Below, one piece after another: positions 1-52,000 of a stretch of DNA of 64,000 bases. Positions within the stretch are counted from its first letter, which is position 1. Each line of letters begins with the position of its first letter. A model generated the notes under the pieces. It made no database searches, was not told the DNA's origin, and saw only the letters and a list, made by a program, of their open reading frames with translations. The stretch lies in assembly GCF_002234535.1 (NCBI RefSeq), contig NZ_CP022521.1, positions 3,472,001 to 3,536,000 on the forward strand, given 5' to 3'. The position numbers and the translations under genes are program-made. The DNA is from Actinoalloteichus hoggarensis (GTDB taxonomy: Bacteria; Actinomycetota; Actinomycetes; Mycobacteriales; Pseudonocardiaceae).

Positions 1-25723
<25,723 letters not shown>

Positions 25724-25763
25724 TGCTGGTGTCCCTTTCGCAGCGCGATCGCAGCCCGGCGAG

Positions 25764-40457
<14,694 letters not shown>

Positions 40458-40467
40458 CTACCACCAA

Positions 40468-40473
40468 CTCCTC
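40468..40473 (-). promoter_or_regulatory. Ribosome binding site of PKS B
   Basis: GAGGAG on the minus strand, 10 nt before the ATG at 40457. It supports this start over the longer overlapping frames upstream. Confidence 0.65.
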
Positions 40474-40586
40474 GACGGATGCGGCGACATCGGATCGCCG
40501 AGCCGAACGCACACCGTCACCGGACGTCGGTGTGGCGGCGCGAACTCGTGACCGTGATCGAGAATCTGCCAGAGCCCGACTAGCAA

Positions 40587-40600
40587 AAACTTCAATGTTT
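40587..40600. promoter_or_regulatory. Imperfect palindrome in an A/T-rich island upstream of PKS B
   Basis: The 14-mer AAACTTCAATGTTT reads nearly the same on both strands, with 4-bp perfect outer arms. It lies 130 nt before the PKS B start in one of the few A/T-rich patches of the window. It could be an operator or part of a promoter. No clear -35/-10 pair could be assigned. Confidence 0.3.
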
Positions 40601-40819
40601 CGGCGGCCGAGCGACCGGTCCGGCGCGACGGCGGCCGACCAGCCTTCACGGCACTCGATGTCACGCTGCGCAGTCTGCGGCCGAGGTCCGGAGGCGGCGG
40701 CCGAGTCGCGCGGGCAAGGTCCGGCGGCGCGTCGACGGGGCCCCGACGCCTGTGGCCGGACGCCGCCGTCGCGCGGCCGGATTGATCGAGCTCCCACGTC
40801 CGCGATGCCCGAGCGCGGC

Positions 40820-40849
40820 GGCGCGACGCCTTAGGCGGCCGGTCGCGCC
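40820..40849. terminator. Inverted repeat downstream of rmlA, possible terminator
   Basis: GGCGCGAC (40820-40827) pairs perfectly with GTCGCGCC (40842-40849) around a 14-nt loop that itself contains GCC-TTA-GGC. It lies about 180 nt past the rmlA stop. No T-run follows, so it would be a GC-hairpin-type terminator or another RNA structure. Confidence 0.3.
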
Positions 40850-41024
40850 CCGGCGGGCGCGATCGGTACGGCGTCGACGACCTGCTACGTGGGCGGTCGG
40901 CGCATGCTCGTCCCCTACGTCCGCGGCCCCGGCCGGACCGGCGTAGGCGGGTCGGGCGGGCGCGGTCTCGACGGGCCGCAGGACGCGCCCCGGCCGCCGC
41001 GCGCGGCACCGCCCCCAGCGGTGG

Positions 41025-41918
41025 TCACCCGTTCGTCGCGTCCCAGCCGAGCTCGCCCTCCGCGACCCGCATCACGTACTGACCGTAACCGGACTTGGAC
41101 AGCTTCCGTCCCAGCGCCAGGCACTCCTGCGCGTCGATGAAGCCCATGCGCAGCGCGATCTCCTCCAGGCAGGCCGTCCGCGAGCCCTGCCGGTTCTCCA
41201 GGATCTGGACGTAGTGCGAGGCCTCGGTCAGCGAGTCGTGGGTGCCGGTGTCCAGCCAGGCGAAGCCCCGGCCGAGGTCGATGACCCTGGCCCGGCCCTG
41301 CCGCTGATAGGCCCGGATGACGTCGGTGATCTCCAGTTCGCCGCGCGCCGACGGACGCAGGGTCCTGGCGATGTCGACGACCTGGTTGTCGCACATGTAC
41401 AGGCCGGTGATCGCCCGGTTGCCGCGGGGCCGGGCGGGCTTCTCCTCGATGCCGATCAGTCTGCCGCTCGCGTCCGTCTCCCCGACGCCGTACCGCTCGG
41501 GGTCGGAGACCGGGTAGCCGAACAGCGTGCAGCCGTCGAGTTCGGCCGCGCTGCGCTGGAGCAGCTTCGCGAATCCCGTCCCGTGGAAGATGTTGTCGCC
41601 GAGGACGAGGGTGACCGGGTCGTCGCCGATGTGGTCGGCGCCGATGAGGAAGGCCTCGGACAGGCCGCCCGGCTGCGGCTGCTCCGCGTAGCTGATGCGC
41701 AGCCCGAGTTCGCCGCCGTCGCCCAGCAGCCGCCGGAAGTGCGGCAGGTCGTGGGGCGTGGAGATGACGAGGATGTCCCGGATGTCGGTGAGCATGAGCA
41801 CCGACAGCGGGTAGTAGATCATCGGCTTGTCATAGACCGGCAGCAGTTGCTTGGACACGGCGAGGGTGAGCGGATGCAGCCGGGTTCCGCTGCCCCCGGC
41901 CAGGACGATGCCCTTCAT
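41025..41918 (-). CDS. rmlA: Glucose-1-phosphate thymidylyltransferase (dTDP-glucose synthase)
   Basis: RmlA makes dTDP-glucose from glucose-1-phosphate and dTTP, the first step of deoxysugar supply. The 297-residue length matches the RmlA/RfbA family. The N-terminal nucleotide-binding motif GGSGTRLHPLT (residues 8-18) is followed by KQLLPVYDKPMIYYPLS and, further on, LVLGDN, EKP and WLDTGTHDSL, all family signatures. The ATG at 41918 has only a weak AGG upstream. It sits between the FkbM methyltransferase and PKS B, with gaps of 334 and 567 nt, so it may be transcribed separately. No dTDP-glucose 4,6-dehydratase is visible in the window. Function is confident from the motifs; its role in supplying this cluster's sugar is inference from context. 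Confidence 0.95.
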   Translation of the reverse strand: MKGIVLAGGSGTRLHPLTLAVSKQLLPVYDKPMIYYPLSVLMLTDIRDILVISTPHDLPHFRRLLGDGGELGLRISYAEQPQPGGLSEAFLIGADHIGDDPVTLVLGDNIFHGTGFAKLLQRSAAELDGCTLFGYPVSDPERYGVGETDASGRLIGIEEKPARPRGNRAITGLYMCDNQVVDIARTLRPSARGELEITDVIRAYQRQGRARVIDLGRGFAWLDTGTHDSLTEASHYVQILENRQGSRTACLEEIALRMGFIDAQECLALGRKLSKSGYGQYVMRVAEGELGWDATNG

Positions 41919-42252
41919 CTGGAGTACCTGACTTCCGTCGCGATGCGTCGGACCACCACGACGGCGAGCGCGTCACCGTGCAGGACCGCACCGAGTCCTG
42001 CGAGATCGTGGCGGTGTGTCCGCCTGCGGGGGTCGATTCCGGCGGGAGCTGATCGCGCGGGTGCGCGGCGGCCCGCCGAACGGTCCGCCCGACCGGCCGG
42101 CCGCCGCCCGCGGAGTCGGCCGTGTCGGACTGTCGGAGACCAGCGGGTCCGCCCGTCACACGGCTCGTCCCGGCGGACGCGACCGGTCGCGCGGCGGGTG
42201 CCGCCGATCGGCGTCCTCGCCCCGGCGGCCCGCATCCCGGTCCGCGTCCGAC
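41919..42252. other. Gap between FkbM methyltransferase and rmlA (334 nt)
   Basis: No gene is recognised. The stretch is extremely GC-rich. A 7-bp inverted repeat (GTCCGCC at 42147-42153, GGCGGAC at 42172-42178) is the only structure noted, and it could be weakly terminator-like. It separates the PKS A-methyltransferase unit from rmlA. Confidence 0.55.
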
Positions 42253-43044
42253 TCAGGCTCGGGTGGCCGACAGCATGTGGACGCTGCCTCCCGCGAAGAA
42301 GTCCTCCTGACCGACCTCGACGTCGTAGCCGCGCTCGGTGAGCAGCCTCCGAACCTCCGCCAGCCCGCCGTCGACGTCGTGGACCTCCACCGCGAGCCTG
42401 CGGATGCCCGGCCAGTGCTCCTCGTCGATGCCGCGCAGCACGTCGAGCTCCGCCCGTTCGACGTCGATCTTCAGCAGCGCCACCTCGGTGAGTTCGTGGC
42501 GACGCAGGAAGGTGCTGAGGCTGGTCACCTCGACGTCGTGCCGTTCCGCCTCGTCCTCGAAGCGCGACTGGAAGAACTGCTCGCGCACGGGGCCGGTGAT
42601 GCCGAACCTGTCGAGCATCAGGCCGGAGTTCAGCTCGTCGTCGGCGCGGTTGACGTGCAGCGTCGACATCATGCTCATCTGCGGGTAGAAGGTCAGTTCC
42701 GCGCGGGTGTCCTCGGCCCCGACGGCGGTCCGCAGGGCGACTCCCCCGGGCACGGACGCCGCCATCGTCCGGTGGAGACAGTCGAAGACGCGGGGCGCCG
42801 GTTCGAAGGCATAGATCCGCGAGCCCGGCGCCTGCTGCGCGAAGAGCAGCGCCGACAGTCCGATGTGCCCGCCGACGTCCAGGATCACGTCGCCCGCGCC
42901 GAGCCCGTCGACGGCCCGCCGGTATGCCGGGTTGTCGCGCACCTGCTCCCAGGCGTACCTGGCCTCGTCCTCGTTCCAGCACGCCACTCGGAGGCCGCCG
43001 TCCAGCAGCACCTCGCCCGGCTCGGTGGTCGTCTGCTCGGTCAT
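42253..43044 (-). CDS. FkbM-family SAM-dependent methyltransferase
   Basis: A predicted class I S-adenosylmethionine methyltransferase of 263 residues, soluble and stand-alone. The SAM-binding motif I is ILDVGGHIGLSAL (near residues 54-66), followed by an acidic IYAFEP strand. The FkbM-family segment ALLKIDVERAELDVLRGI lies near residue 200, and LAVEVHD follows. The ATG at 43044 is preceded by AAGGGA and lies 30 nt after the PKS A stop, so it is translated from the same transcript. Relatives often O-methylate sugars or polyketide hydroxyls. Here the target may be the deoxysugar or one of the hydroxyls left by modules 1-4; the sequence does not decide. Family is confident, substrate unknown. 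Confidence 0.88.
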   Translation of the reverse strand: MTEQTTTEPGEVLLDGGLRVACWNEDEARYAWEQVRDNPAYRRAVDGLGAGDVILDVGGHIGLSALLFAQQAPGSRIYAFEPAPRVFDCLHRTMAASVPGGVALRTAVGAEDTRAELTFYPQMSMMSTLHVNRADDELNSGLMLDRFGITGPVREQFFQSRFEDEAERHDVEVTSLSTFLRRHELTEVALLKIDVERAELDVLRGIDEEHWPGIRRLAVEVHDVDGGLAEVRRLLTERGYDVEVGQEDFFAGGSVHMLSATRA

Positions 43045-43074
43045 CCGTGTCCCTTCGTCGTCCGGCCCGCCGAT

Positions 43075-46000
43075 TCAGGCGAGGCCGAGTTCCCTGTCGA
43101 TGAGCTCGAACATCTCGTCGTCGGTCGCGGCGTCCAGCGGGTCCGCCGCCGTCGCGGGCTCGGACTCGGCGGGCGCCGCCCACCGGTGCAGCAGCGCCTC
43201 CAGGCGGCCCGCGAGTGCGGCGCGTTCGGCGGCGGTGGGCGGGGTCTCGGTCAGCCCGCGTTCGAATCGGTCCAGCTCGGCCAGCGGGTCGCGGACGTCG
43301 GGCCGCTCCTCGGGCGTGATCACCGTGGCGAGCAGCTGATCGGCCAGCGCGGTGGGCGTGGGGAAGTCGAAGACCAGCGTGGCGGGCAGGCGCCGTCCGA
43401 CGACGGCGCCGAGTCGGTTGCGGAAGTCGACCGCGGTGACGGAGTCGAAGCCGAGTTCGCGGAAGGTCTGCCGCCCCGGCCCGGTGAGGGCGCCGTCGTG
43501 GCCGAGTACGTCCGCGGCCGCGGTGGCGACGAGGTCGACCAGTCGCCGTCGCCGTTCGGCGGGTCCGAGCCCGGCCAGCGTCGTGACGAAGTCCGTCCGA
43601 TCGTTCTCGCCCGACACGGCATCGCCGCCGTCCCGGGTTCCGCCGTCGGATCCGGCGTCGGTGTCGGCGAGCGCCCGCACCTCGGGCAGGTCGCCGACGA
43701 GAGGTCGAGGCCTGGCCATGGTGTAGGCGGGGGCGAAGCGCGCCCAGTCGAGGTCGGCGAGGACGAGGTGCGGCAGGCCCGAGCCCACGGCGGCGGCCAC
43801 GGCGGTGACGGCGAGTTCCGGCGCCATCGCCGGGACGCCGCGCTGCCGCAGCCGGTCCGCCACCTGCTCGTCCACCATGCCGCCGCCCGCCCAGGCCCCC
43901 CAGGAGAGGGACGCGGCGGGGAGGCCGAGCGCGTGCCGTCGATGGGCGAGGGCGTCCAGGCAGGCGTTGGCGGCGGCGTAGCCCGCCTGGCCGGTGTTGC
44001 CCCACACCCCGGCGCCGGAGGAGAACAGCACGAAGGCGTCGAGATCGAGGTCTCTGGTCAGCGCGTCGAGATGCTCGGCGCCCGCGACCTTGGCGCCGAA
44101 GAGGTCCGCCAGTTCGCCGAGGCCGAGTTCGGTGAGCGGGACCTCGGTGTCGACCACGCCCGCGGCGTGCACGATCGCGGTCGGCCGGCCGGGCAGGGAG
44201 TCCAGCAGCCCGGCCACCGCGTCGCGGTCGGCGACGTCGCAGGCGGCGAGGGTGACGCGCGCGCCCAGCGCGGTCAGCTCGTCGGCCAGTGCCGCGGCGC
44301 CCGGAGCGTCGGCGCCCCGCCTGCTGGTGAGCACGAGGTGTTCGGCACCGTGCGCGGCGAGCCACCGGGCGGTGTGTGCGCCGAGGGCACCGGTTCCGCC
44401 GGTGATCACGATGGTGCCGCGCGGCGTCCACGGCGCGGCCGCGAGACCGGCCGCGCGCACGAGTCGTCTGGCGTGGAGTCCGTCGGCCCGCACCGCGAGC
44501 TGATCCTCGGCGCCGGCGCCGGACACGGCCGCGCACAGCAGGTCGAGGTCCGCTTCGGTCGGCTCGGCGGGCAGGTCGATCAGCCCGCCCCAGCGGTCGG
44601 GCAGGTCGAGGGAGGCGACGACGCCGAGGCCCCAGGCCGCGGCCTGTTCCGGATGTGCGACGGGCTCTTCGGCGACGGCCACGGCGGACCGGGTCACCGT
44701 CCACAGCGCGGCGGTGAGGTCGGTGTCGAGCAGGGCCTGGGTGAGGCGGAGGGTTCCGGTCAGGCCGCGCCGCAGCGCGGGCTCGACGGGGTCCGGTCGG
44801 TCGTCGACGGCGAGCGTCGAGAGCACGCCGCGCAGATCCAGCCCGGCCGAGGCGGTGCGCAGCCGCTCGGCCAGCCCGGCCCGGTCCGCCCCGCCGGCGT
44901 CGAGCCGCACGACCGTCGTACCCCGGTGTTCCAGTCGGTCGGCGCAGGCCTGGGTCAGCGGGTCGTCGGGGTCCGGGCCGACGAGCAGCCAGGTTCCGCC
45001 GGTCTCCGGCGCGGCGACGTCGACGCGGGGCCAGGCCACCCGGTATCGCCAGGAGTCGACCGGGTCGGCGGGTGCGGCGACGGCGGGCCAGTAGCGGGCG
45101 CGTTGGAACGGGTAGGTGGGCAGGGGGACGCGGCGGGGGTGGTCGCCGAAGGCAGGTGTCCAGTCGACGGCGTAGCCGCGCGTCCAGGCCTGGCCGAGGC
45201 TGTCGTAGAGACGACGCAGGCCGCCGTCGTCCCGCCGCAGCGTCCCGGTCACCAGGATGCCGTCGGGGTCCGGGAGGTCGGCGGCGTCCAGCGTCTCCTG
45301 GACGGGCAGCGTGAGCACGGGGTGCGGTGAGGATTCGACGAAGCCGGTGTAGCCGTGGTCGGTCAACGCCGTGATCGCGGAGTGGAAGCGCACCGTCTGG
45401 CGCAGATTCCGGTACCAGTACTCCGGGGTCAGCTCGGCCGTGTCCAGCCAGTCGCCCGTGACCGTGGAGAAGAATCCGACCTCGCTGCTCCGCGGCGTGA
45501 TCCCGGCCAGGGCGGTGGGCAGATCCGTCGCGATGCGCTCGACGTGGACCGAATGGGAGGCGTAGTCCACCGGGATCGGTCGGGCGCGCACGCCGTCGGC
45601 CTCGCAGCGCGCGGCGAACTCCGCCAACTCCGTCGGGTCACCGGAGACCACGACGGACGACGGCCCGTTCACCGCCGCCACGGACAGGCTCGCGAATCCG
45701 GTCAGCCGGTCACGGATTCCGTCCTCCGGCAGGGCCACCGAGTACATGCCGCCGTGGCCGGCGAGGGTCTGGGCGATGAGCCGCGAGCGGACGCACACCA
45801 CCCGAGCACCGTCGGCCAACGACAGACCACCCGCCACCACCGCCGCCGCGATCTCACCCTGCGAATGACCCACCACCGCATCCGGCACCACACCGAACGA
45901 CTCCCACACCGAAGCCAACGACACCAACACCGCGAACAACAACGGCTGCACCACATCAACCCGCGACAACAGGACCTCATCGCCCAACGCCGCCAACGGC

Positions 46001-49000
46001 GCGAAATCCACCCACTCACCCAAAGCCTCGACACACTCACCGAACCGCGCCGCGAACACCGGAGAACAGGCCAACAACTCCCGACCCATCCCCACCCACT
46101 GCGAACCCTGACCAGGAAACACCAGGGCCGACCGCCCGGCCGGGCCCGCCGTCATCGCGGCGTCGACGGCGGCCAGTCCCGCGAGCAGCTCGTCGCGCTC
46201 GGCGCCCACGACCACGGCGCGGCATTCGAAGGCCGACCGCGACCGCACCAGTGAGTGCCCCAGATCGACCGGGGACAGGTCGGGGCGGGCTTCGACGTGC
46301 TCGGCCAGCAGGCCCGCCTGCGCCCGCAGCGCCGCCGGTGAGCGCGCCGACAGCAGCCAGGGCACGACGGCCGCCGGGTCGGATGTCGACGGTACGGGGT
46401 CGGGCGCCTGCTGGGGGTCGGACGCGGGCTCGAAGTCCTCGGGCGCCTGCTCCAGCAGGACGTGCGCGTTGGTGCCGCTGATCCCGAAGGCGGAGACGCC
46501 CGCGCGGCGCGGTGCGCCGGTCGCCGGCCAGTCCCGCGGCTCGGTGAGCAGTCGGACCGCGCCGGAGTCCCAGTCCACCCGCGAGGTCGGCGCGTCGACG
46601 TGCATCGTCGTGGGCAGCACGCCGTGCCGCATGGCCTCCACCATCTTGATCACACCGGCGAGGCCCGCGACGGTCTGGGTGTGGCCGATGTTCGACTTCA
46701 CCGAGCCGAGCCACAGCGGGCGGTCCTCGGCGCGGTCGCGTCCGTAGGTCGCCAGCAGGGCCTGCGCCTCGATCGGGTCGCCCAGCCTGGTACCGGTGCC
46801 GTGTGCCTCCACGGCATCCACCTCGGACGGCGCCAAGCCGGCGTCGGCCAGCGCCGCCCGGATCACCCGCTGCTGGGAGGGGCCGTTCGGTGCGGTCAGT
46901 CCGTTGGACGCACCGTCGGAGTTGACCGCCGAGCCTCGTACCACCGCCAACACCGGATGGCCGTCGCGTCGCGCCGCCGACAGCGTCTGCAGCACGAGCA
47001 TCCCGGCGCCCTCGGCGAGGGCGAAGCCGTCGGCGGCCTCGGCGAAGGCCTTGCACCGGCCGTCCGGTGCCAGCCCACGCTGGCGGCTGAAACCGGTGAA
47101 CTGCGACGGCGTGGACATCACCATGGCCGCACCCGCCAGCGCAAGGCCGCACTCCCCCGCTCGCAGGGCGCGGACGGCCAGGTGCAGGGCGACCAACGAG
47201 GAGGAGCAGGCCGTGTCGACGGTCAGGGCGGGGCCTTCCGCACCGAGGACGTAGGCGATCCGCCCGGAGGCGATGCTGGCTGCCTCCCCGGTGACCGCGT
47301 AGCTCTCGTCCGCACTCTCGTCACGGCGCAGCACCGAGCCGTAGTACTGCTCGGCGAGTCCGACGAACACCCCGGATCGGCTGCCCCGCAGCGATCGGGG
47401 GTCGATGCCGCCGCGTTCCAACGCCTCCCAGGCCGTCTCGAGCAGCAGCCGTTGCTGCGGGTCCATGGCCAGCGCCTCTCGAGGCGAGATCCCGAAGAAA
47501 CCCGCGTCGAAGCCCGCGACGTCTTGGAGGAAGCCGCCCTCTCGGACGTAGCTGCGCCCCCGGGCCCGCTGGTCTCGGCTGAAGAGCGCGCCGAGATCCC
47601 AGCCGCGATCGAGCGGGAAGCCGCCGATCGCGTCGCCGCCCGCGGCCACGAACTCCCACAGCTCCTCGGGGCTGCGCAGGCCGCCGGGCAGGCGACAGCT
47701 CATGGCGACGATCGCGATCGGCTCCGCCGCGTCGACGGCGTGGGCCGGTTCCGTCGGCCGCGGGGCCGTCGTCGCCGGGGCGGCGGCCGCGTCGGCGACC
47801 AGCTCCGTCTCCAGGAGTCGAGCGAGCTCCGAGGGCGACGGGTGGTCGTAGACCAGGGTGGTGGGCAGCCGGAGGCCGGTCGCCTTGGTCAGTCGGTTGC
47901 GCAGTTCGACGGCGGTGAGCGAGTCGAAGCCGAGTTCGGTGAAGGCACGCCGGGCGTCGAGCGCGTCGTGTCCGGGGCGGCCGAGGACGGCGGCGGTGTG
48001 CCTGCGCACGAGATCGAGCAGCATCCGCCCACGTTCGCTCGCGGAGCGGCCGACCAGGTCGGCGCGCAGCCCGCCGTCACGCGACCGGGTCGGCTCCGTG
48101 TGATCCCGCCCGCCGTCCAGCTCACCGTCGAAGGCGCTGAACAGGGGCGCGGGGCGGGCCGAGGTGAAGACCGGCAGGAAGCGCGGCCAGTCGACCTCGG
48201 CGACGATCGTCACCGGGTCTGCCGTGTCGTCGGCGCGGTCCAGGAAGCGCACGGCGGCGGCCGGGTCGAGCACCGGGACGCCCCGGCGGCGCAGGGTGTC
48301 CGCGAGCGCGGCGGGGATCATCCCCGCGCCGCCGCCCCACGGACCCCACGCGATCGACCGGACGGGTGCGCCGTCAGCCGCTCGCCGCAGGGCGAAGGCG
48401 TCGAGATAGGCGTTGGCGGCGGCGTAGGCGGCATGGTCGGCCACCCCCCAGACGGCCGAGATCGAGGAGAACAGCAGCACGTCGTCCATGCCCGCGAGGT
48501 CGAACGCCTCGTCCAGGTTGTGCAGTCCCCCGACCTTGGCGGCGAACACGTCGTCGAGCGAGTCCTCGCCGAGTTCGCTCAGCGGCTCCAGTGGTCCGAT
48601 GCCCGCCGCGTGCACGAGGGAGCGCACCGGGGTCCCGGCGGCGGTCAGCCGTTCGGCGAGGGCGGCGACCGAGGCTCGGTCGGCGACGTCGCAGGCGGCG
48701 ACGGTCACCTCGGTGCCCGCCTCGGTGAGCTCGGCGACGAGTTCGTCGACGCCGGCGGCCTCGGCGCCCCGGCGGCCGACGAGGACGAGGTGCTCGGCAC
48801 CGCCTTCGGCGAGTCGGCGGGCGAGGTGCGCGCCGAGGGCGCCGGTGCCGCCGGTGACGAGCACCGTGCCGTGCGGGCCACGCGGCCGAGCCGCGGCGGC
48901 GGACAGCGGTGCTCGGACCAGGCGCCTGCCGAAGGTGCCCGCGGCGCGGATCGCGATCTGGTCTTCGCCGTCTGTGCGAGACAACGCCGCCGCCAGCGGG

Positions 49001-52000
49001 TTCGCCCCGTCACCGTCGCCTGCGACGGGCAGGTCGATCAGGCCGCCCCACCGCCGCGGGTGCTCCAGCGCGGCGACCCGGCCGAGTCCCCAGACGGCGG
49101 CCTGGTCCGGGTCCACCAGGCGGTCGGTGTCGTCCGCGGCCACAGCGCCTCGGGTGACGCACCACAGCGGCGCGTCGATCTCGGCCGAGGCGAGGGCGCG
49201 GAGCAGTCGCGTGGTGACGGCCGCCCCGGCGGCGAGGGGGCGCGGTCGACCGTCGGCCGCGCCGAACAGCAGCAGCACACCGGCGGGTGGTTCGTCGGGG
49301 TCGACGGCGGCGCGCAGGGATTCGGCGAGGTCGCCGTGTCCGTCCCACGAGACGGTGCGCACGGTCGCACCGTGCTCGGCCAGTCCCGCCGCCGCGCCGC
49401 CTGCGTCGGCGCCGAGGTGCACCAGCAGCCACGTTCCGGCGAGCCGCACGGCGTCTCCCGTTGTGAGCGGCTGCCAGTCGACGCGGTAGCCCCACTCCGT
49501 TCCGGTGGGCTCCCGAGGCGCGGCGGGGCGGCTCGTCAGCCAGTAGCGGCTGTGCTGGAAGGGGTAGGTGGGCAGCGGGACGCGTCGGGCATGGTCGCCG
49601 AAGGCGGGCGTCCAGTCGACGGGATGACCGCGGGTCCAGGCCTGCGCGAGGCTGTCGTAGAGGCGACGCGGTCCGCCGTCGTCCCGCCGCAGCGTCCCGG
49701 TCACCCATGCCGGCTGATCGGCGTCCACGGCGTCGAGCGTCTCCTGGATCGCCATGGTGAGCACCGGGTGCGGGGAGGACTCGACGAAACCGGTGTAGCC
49801 CTGGTCCACCAGCGCGGTGATCGCCGGATGGAAGCGCACGGTCTGCCGCAGGCTCCGGTACCAGTACTCCGGGGTCAGCTCGGCGGTGTCCAGCCAGTCC
49901 CCGGTCACGGTGGAGAAGAATCGGACGGAGCCCCCGCGGGGAGTGATTCCGTCCAGCGCGGCGGGCAGGTCGTGTTCGATGCGCTCCACCTGCGCCGAGT
50001 GCGAGGCGTAGTCCACCGGAATCCGCCGGGCCCGCACGCCGTCGGCCTCGCAGCGCGCGGCGAACTCCGCCAGTGCCGTCGGGTCACCGGAGACGACCAC
50101 CGAGGCCGGTCCGTTCACCGCCGCCACCGACACTCGCCCGTCGAACTCCCCGGTCACCCGCGCACGTACGGCGTCGACGGCCTCGGCCACCGAGTACATG
50201 CCGCCGTGGCCGGCGAGGGTCTGGGCGATGAGCCGCGAGCGGACGCACACCACCCGAGCACCGTCGGCCAACGACAGACCACCCGCCACCACCGCCGCCG
50301 CGATCTCACCCTGCGAATGACCCACCACCGCATCCGGCACCACACCGAACGACTCCCACACCGCCGCCAACGACACCAACACCGCGAACAACAACGGCTG
50401 CACCACATCAACCCGCGACAACAGGACCTCATCGCCCAACGCCGCCAACGGCGCGAAATCCACCCACTCACCCAAAGCATCGACACACTCACCGAACCGC
50501 GCCGCGAACACCGGAGAACAGGCCAACAACTCCCGACCCATCCCCACCCACTGCGAACCCTGACCAGGGAACACCAGGACGACGCGGCCCGCGGCCCCGG
50601 CGCGGACGACGTCCGCCACGGGCTCGGTCAGGCCGGCGAGCAGTTCGCGGCGGCCCGCGCCCACGATCACCATGCGGTGGTCGAGCACCGAGCGTGTGGT
50701 GGCCAGCGACCAGCCCACGTCGGCCGGGTCGTACTCCGGTTCGCCGGACACGAAGGCGGCCAGCCGGTCGGCCTGCGCCGCCAGCGCGGCGGGTGAGCGC
50801 GCCGACAGCAGCCACGGTACGACGGCCGCCTCGTCGGTCGACTCCACAGTGGGCTGCCGTGTCTCGGAGTGCCGTGCCGACGGCTTCGGCTCGGGGCTCG
50901 ACGCGAGTTGTGGCGCCTCCTCGAGGATCACGTGGGCGTTGGTGCCGCTGATCCCGAACGACGACACCCCCGCGCGCCGCGGCCGATCACCACCGTCCCA
51001 CGACACCGGCTCGGTCAGCAGTCGCACCGCTCCGGAATCCCAGTCCACGTGCGAGGACGGCGCGTCGACGTGCAACGTCTTCGGCAGCACCCCGTGCCGC
51101 ATCGCCTCCACCATCTTGATCACACCCGCCACACCCGCCGCCGCCTGGGTATGACCGATGTTCGACTTCAACGACCCCAACCACAACGGCCGACCCGCCG
51201 GCCGATCCCGCCCGTACGTCGCCAACAAGGCCTGCGCCTCGATCGGATCGCCCAACACCGTTCCAGTGCCGTGCGCCTCCACCGCGGCCACGTCGTGGGC
51301 GGCGAGTCCCGCGTCGGCCAGCGCACGACGGATGACCCGTTCCTGAGCGGCACCGTTCGGCGCCGTCAACCCGTTCGATGCCCCGTCGGAGTTCACCGCC
51401 GAACCCCGCACCACCGCCAACACCGGATGCCCGAGGCGACGGGCATCCGACAACCGCTCCACCACGAGCACGCCGACCCCTTCGGACCAGCCCGTGCCGT
51501 CGGCCCCCTCGGCGAACGCCTTGCACCGGCCGTCCGGTGCCAGCCCACGCTGCCGACTGAACTCCACGAAGACGCCCGGCGTGGCCATCACCGTCGCGCC
51601 GCCCACCAACGCCATCGAGCACTCGCCCTGCCGCAGCGCGCGGACGGCCAGGTGCAACGCCACCAGGGAGGACGAACAGGCCGTGTCCACCGTCATCGAG
51701 GGACCCGACAGGCCGAGCGTGTAGGCGATCCGGCCCGAGGCCACGCTGGCCGCGCTGCCGGTGAGCGTGTAGCCGCCCGAGTCGTCGTCGGCCTCGTGCA
51801 GCCGAGCGCCGTACTCCTGGGTCATGGTGCCGACGAACACGCCGGTATCGGTGCCGTGGAGGGACGTCGGAGCCAGTCCGGCCCGCTCGACCGCCTCCCA
51901 GGAGGTCTCCAGCAGCAGCCGTTGCTGCGGGTCCATCGCCGACGCCTCCCGAGGGGACACCTCGAAGAAGTCCGCGTCGAAGCCGCTCGCCCCGTCGAGG

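Larger units (their letters stand above)
40458..41024. other. Non-coding gap between rmlA and PKS B (567 nt)
   Basis: No convincing gene is present. Reading frames here show no coding-type base periodicity and give Arg/Pro-rich translations. It holds a hairpin at 40820-40849, an unusually A/T-rich island at 40570-40605 with an imperfect palindrome, and the ribosome site of PKS B. It is the longest gene-free stretch in the PKS block and the likeliest place for a promoter driving PKS B and C. Confidence 0.7.

Noticed and set aside
41214-42341. Plus-strand frame across rmlA and its upstream gap
   Set aside because: It is antisense to rmlA and runs into non-coding sequence. It has no recognisable domain and no ribosome site.
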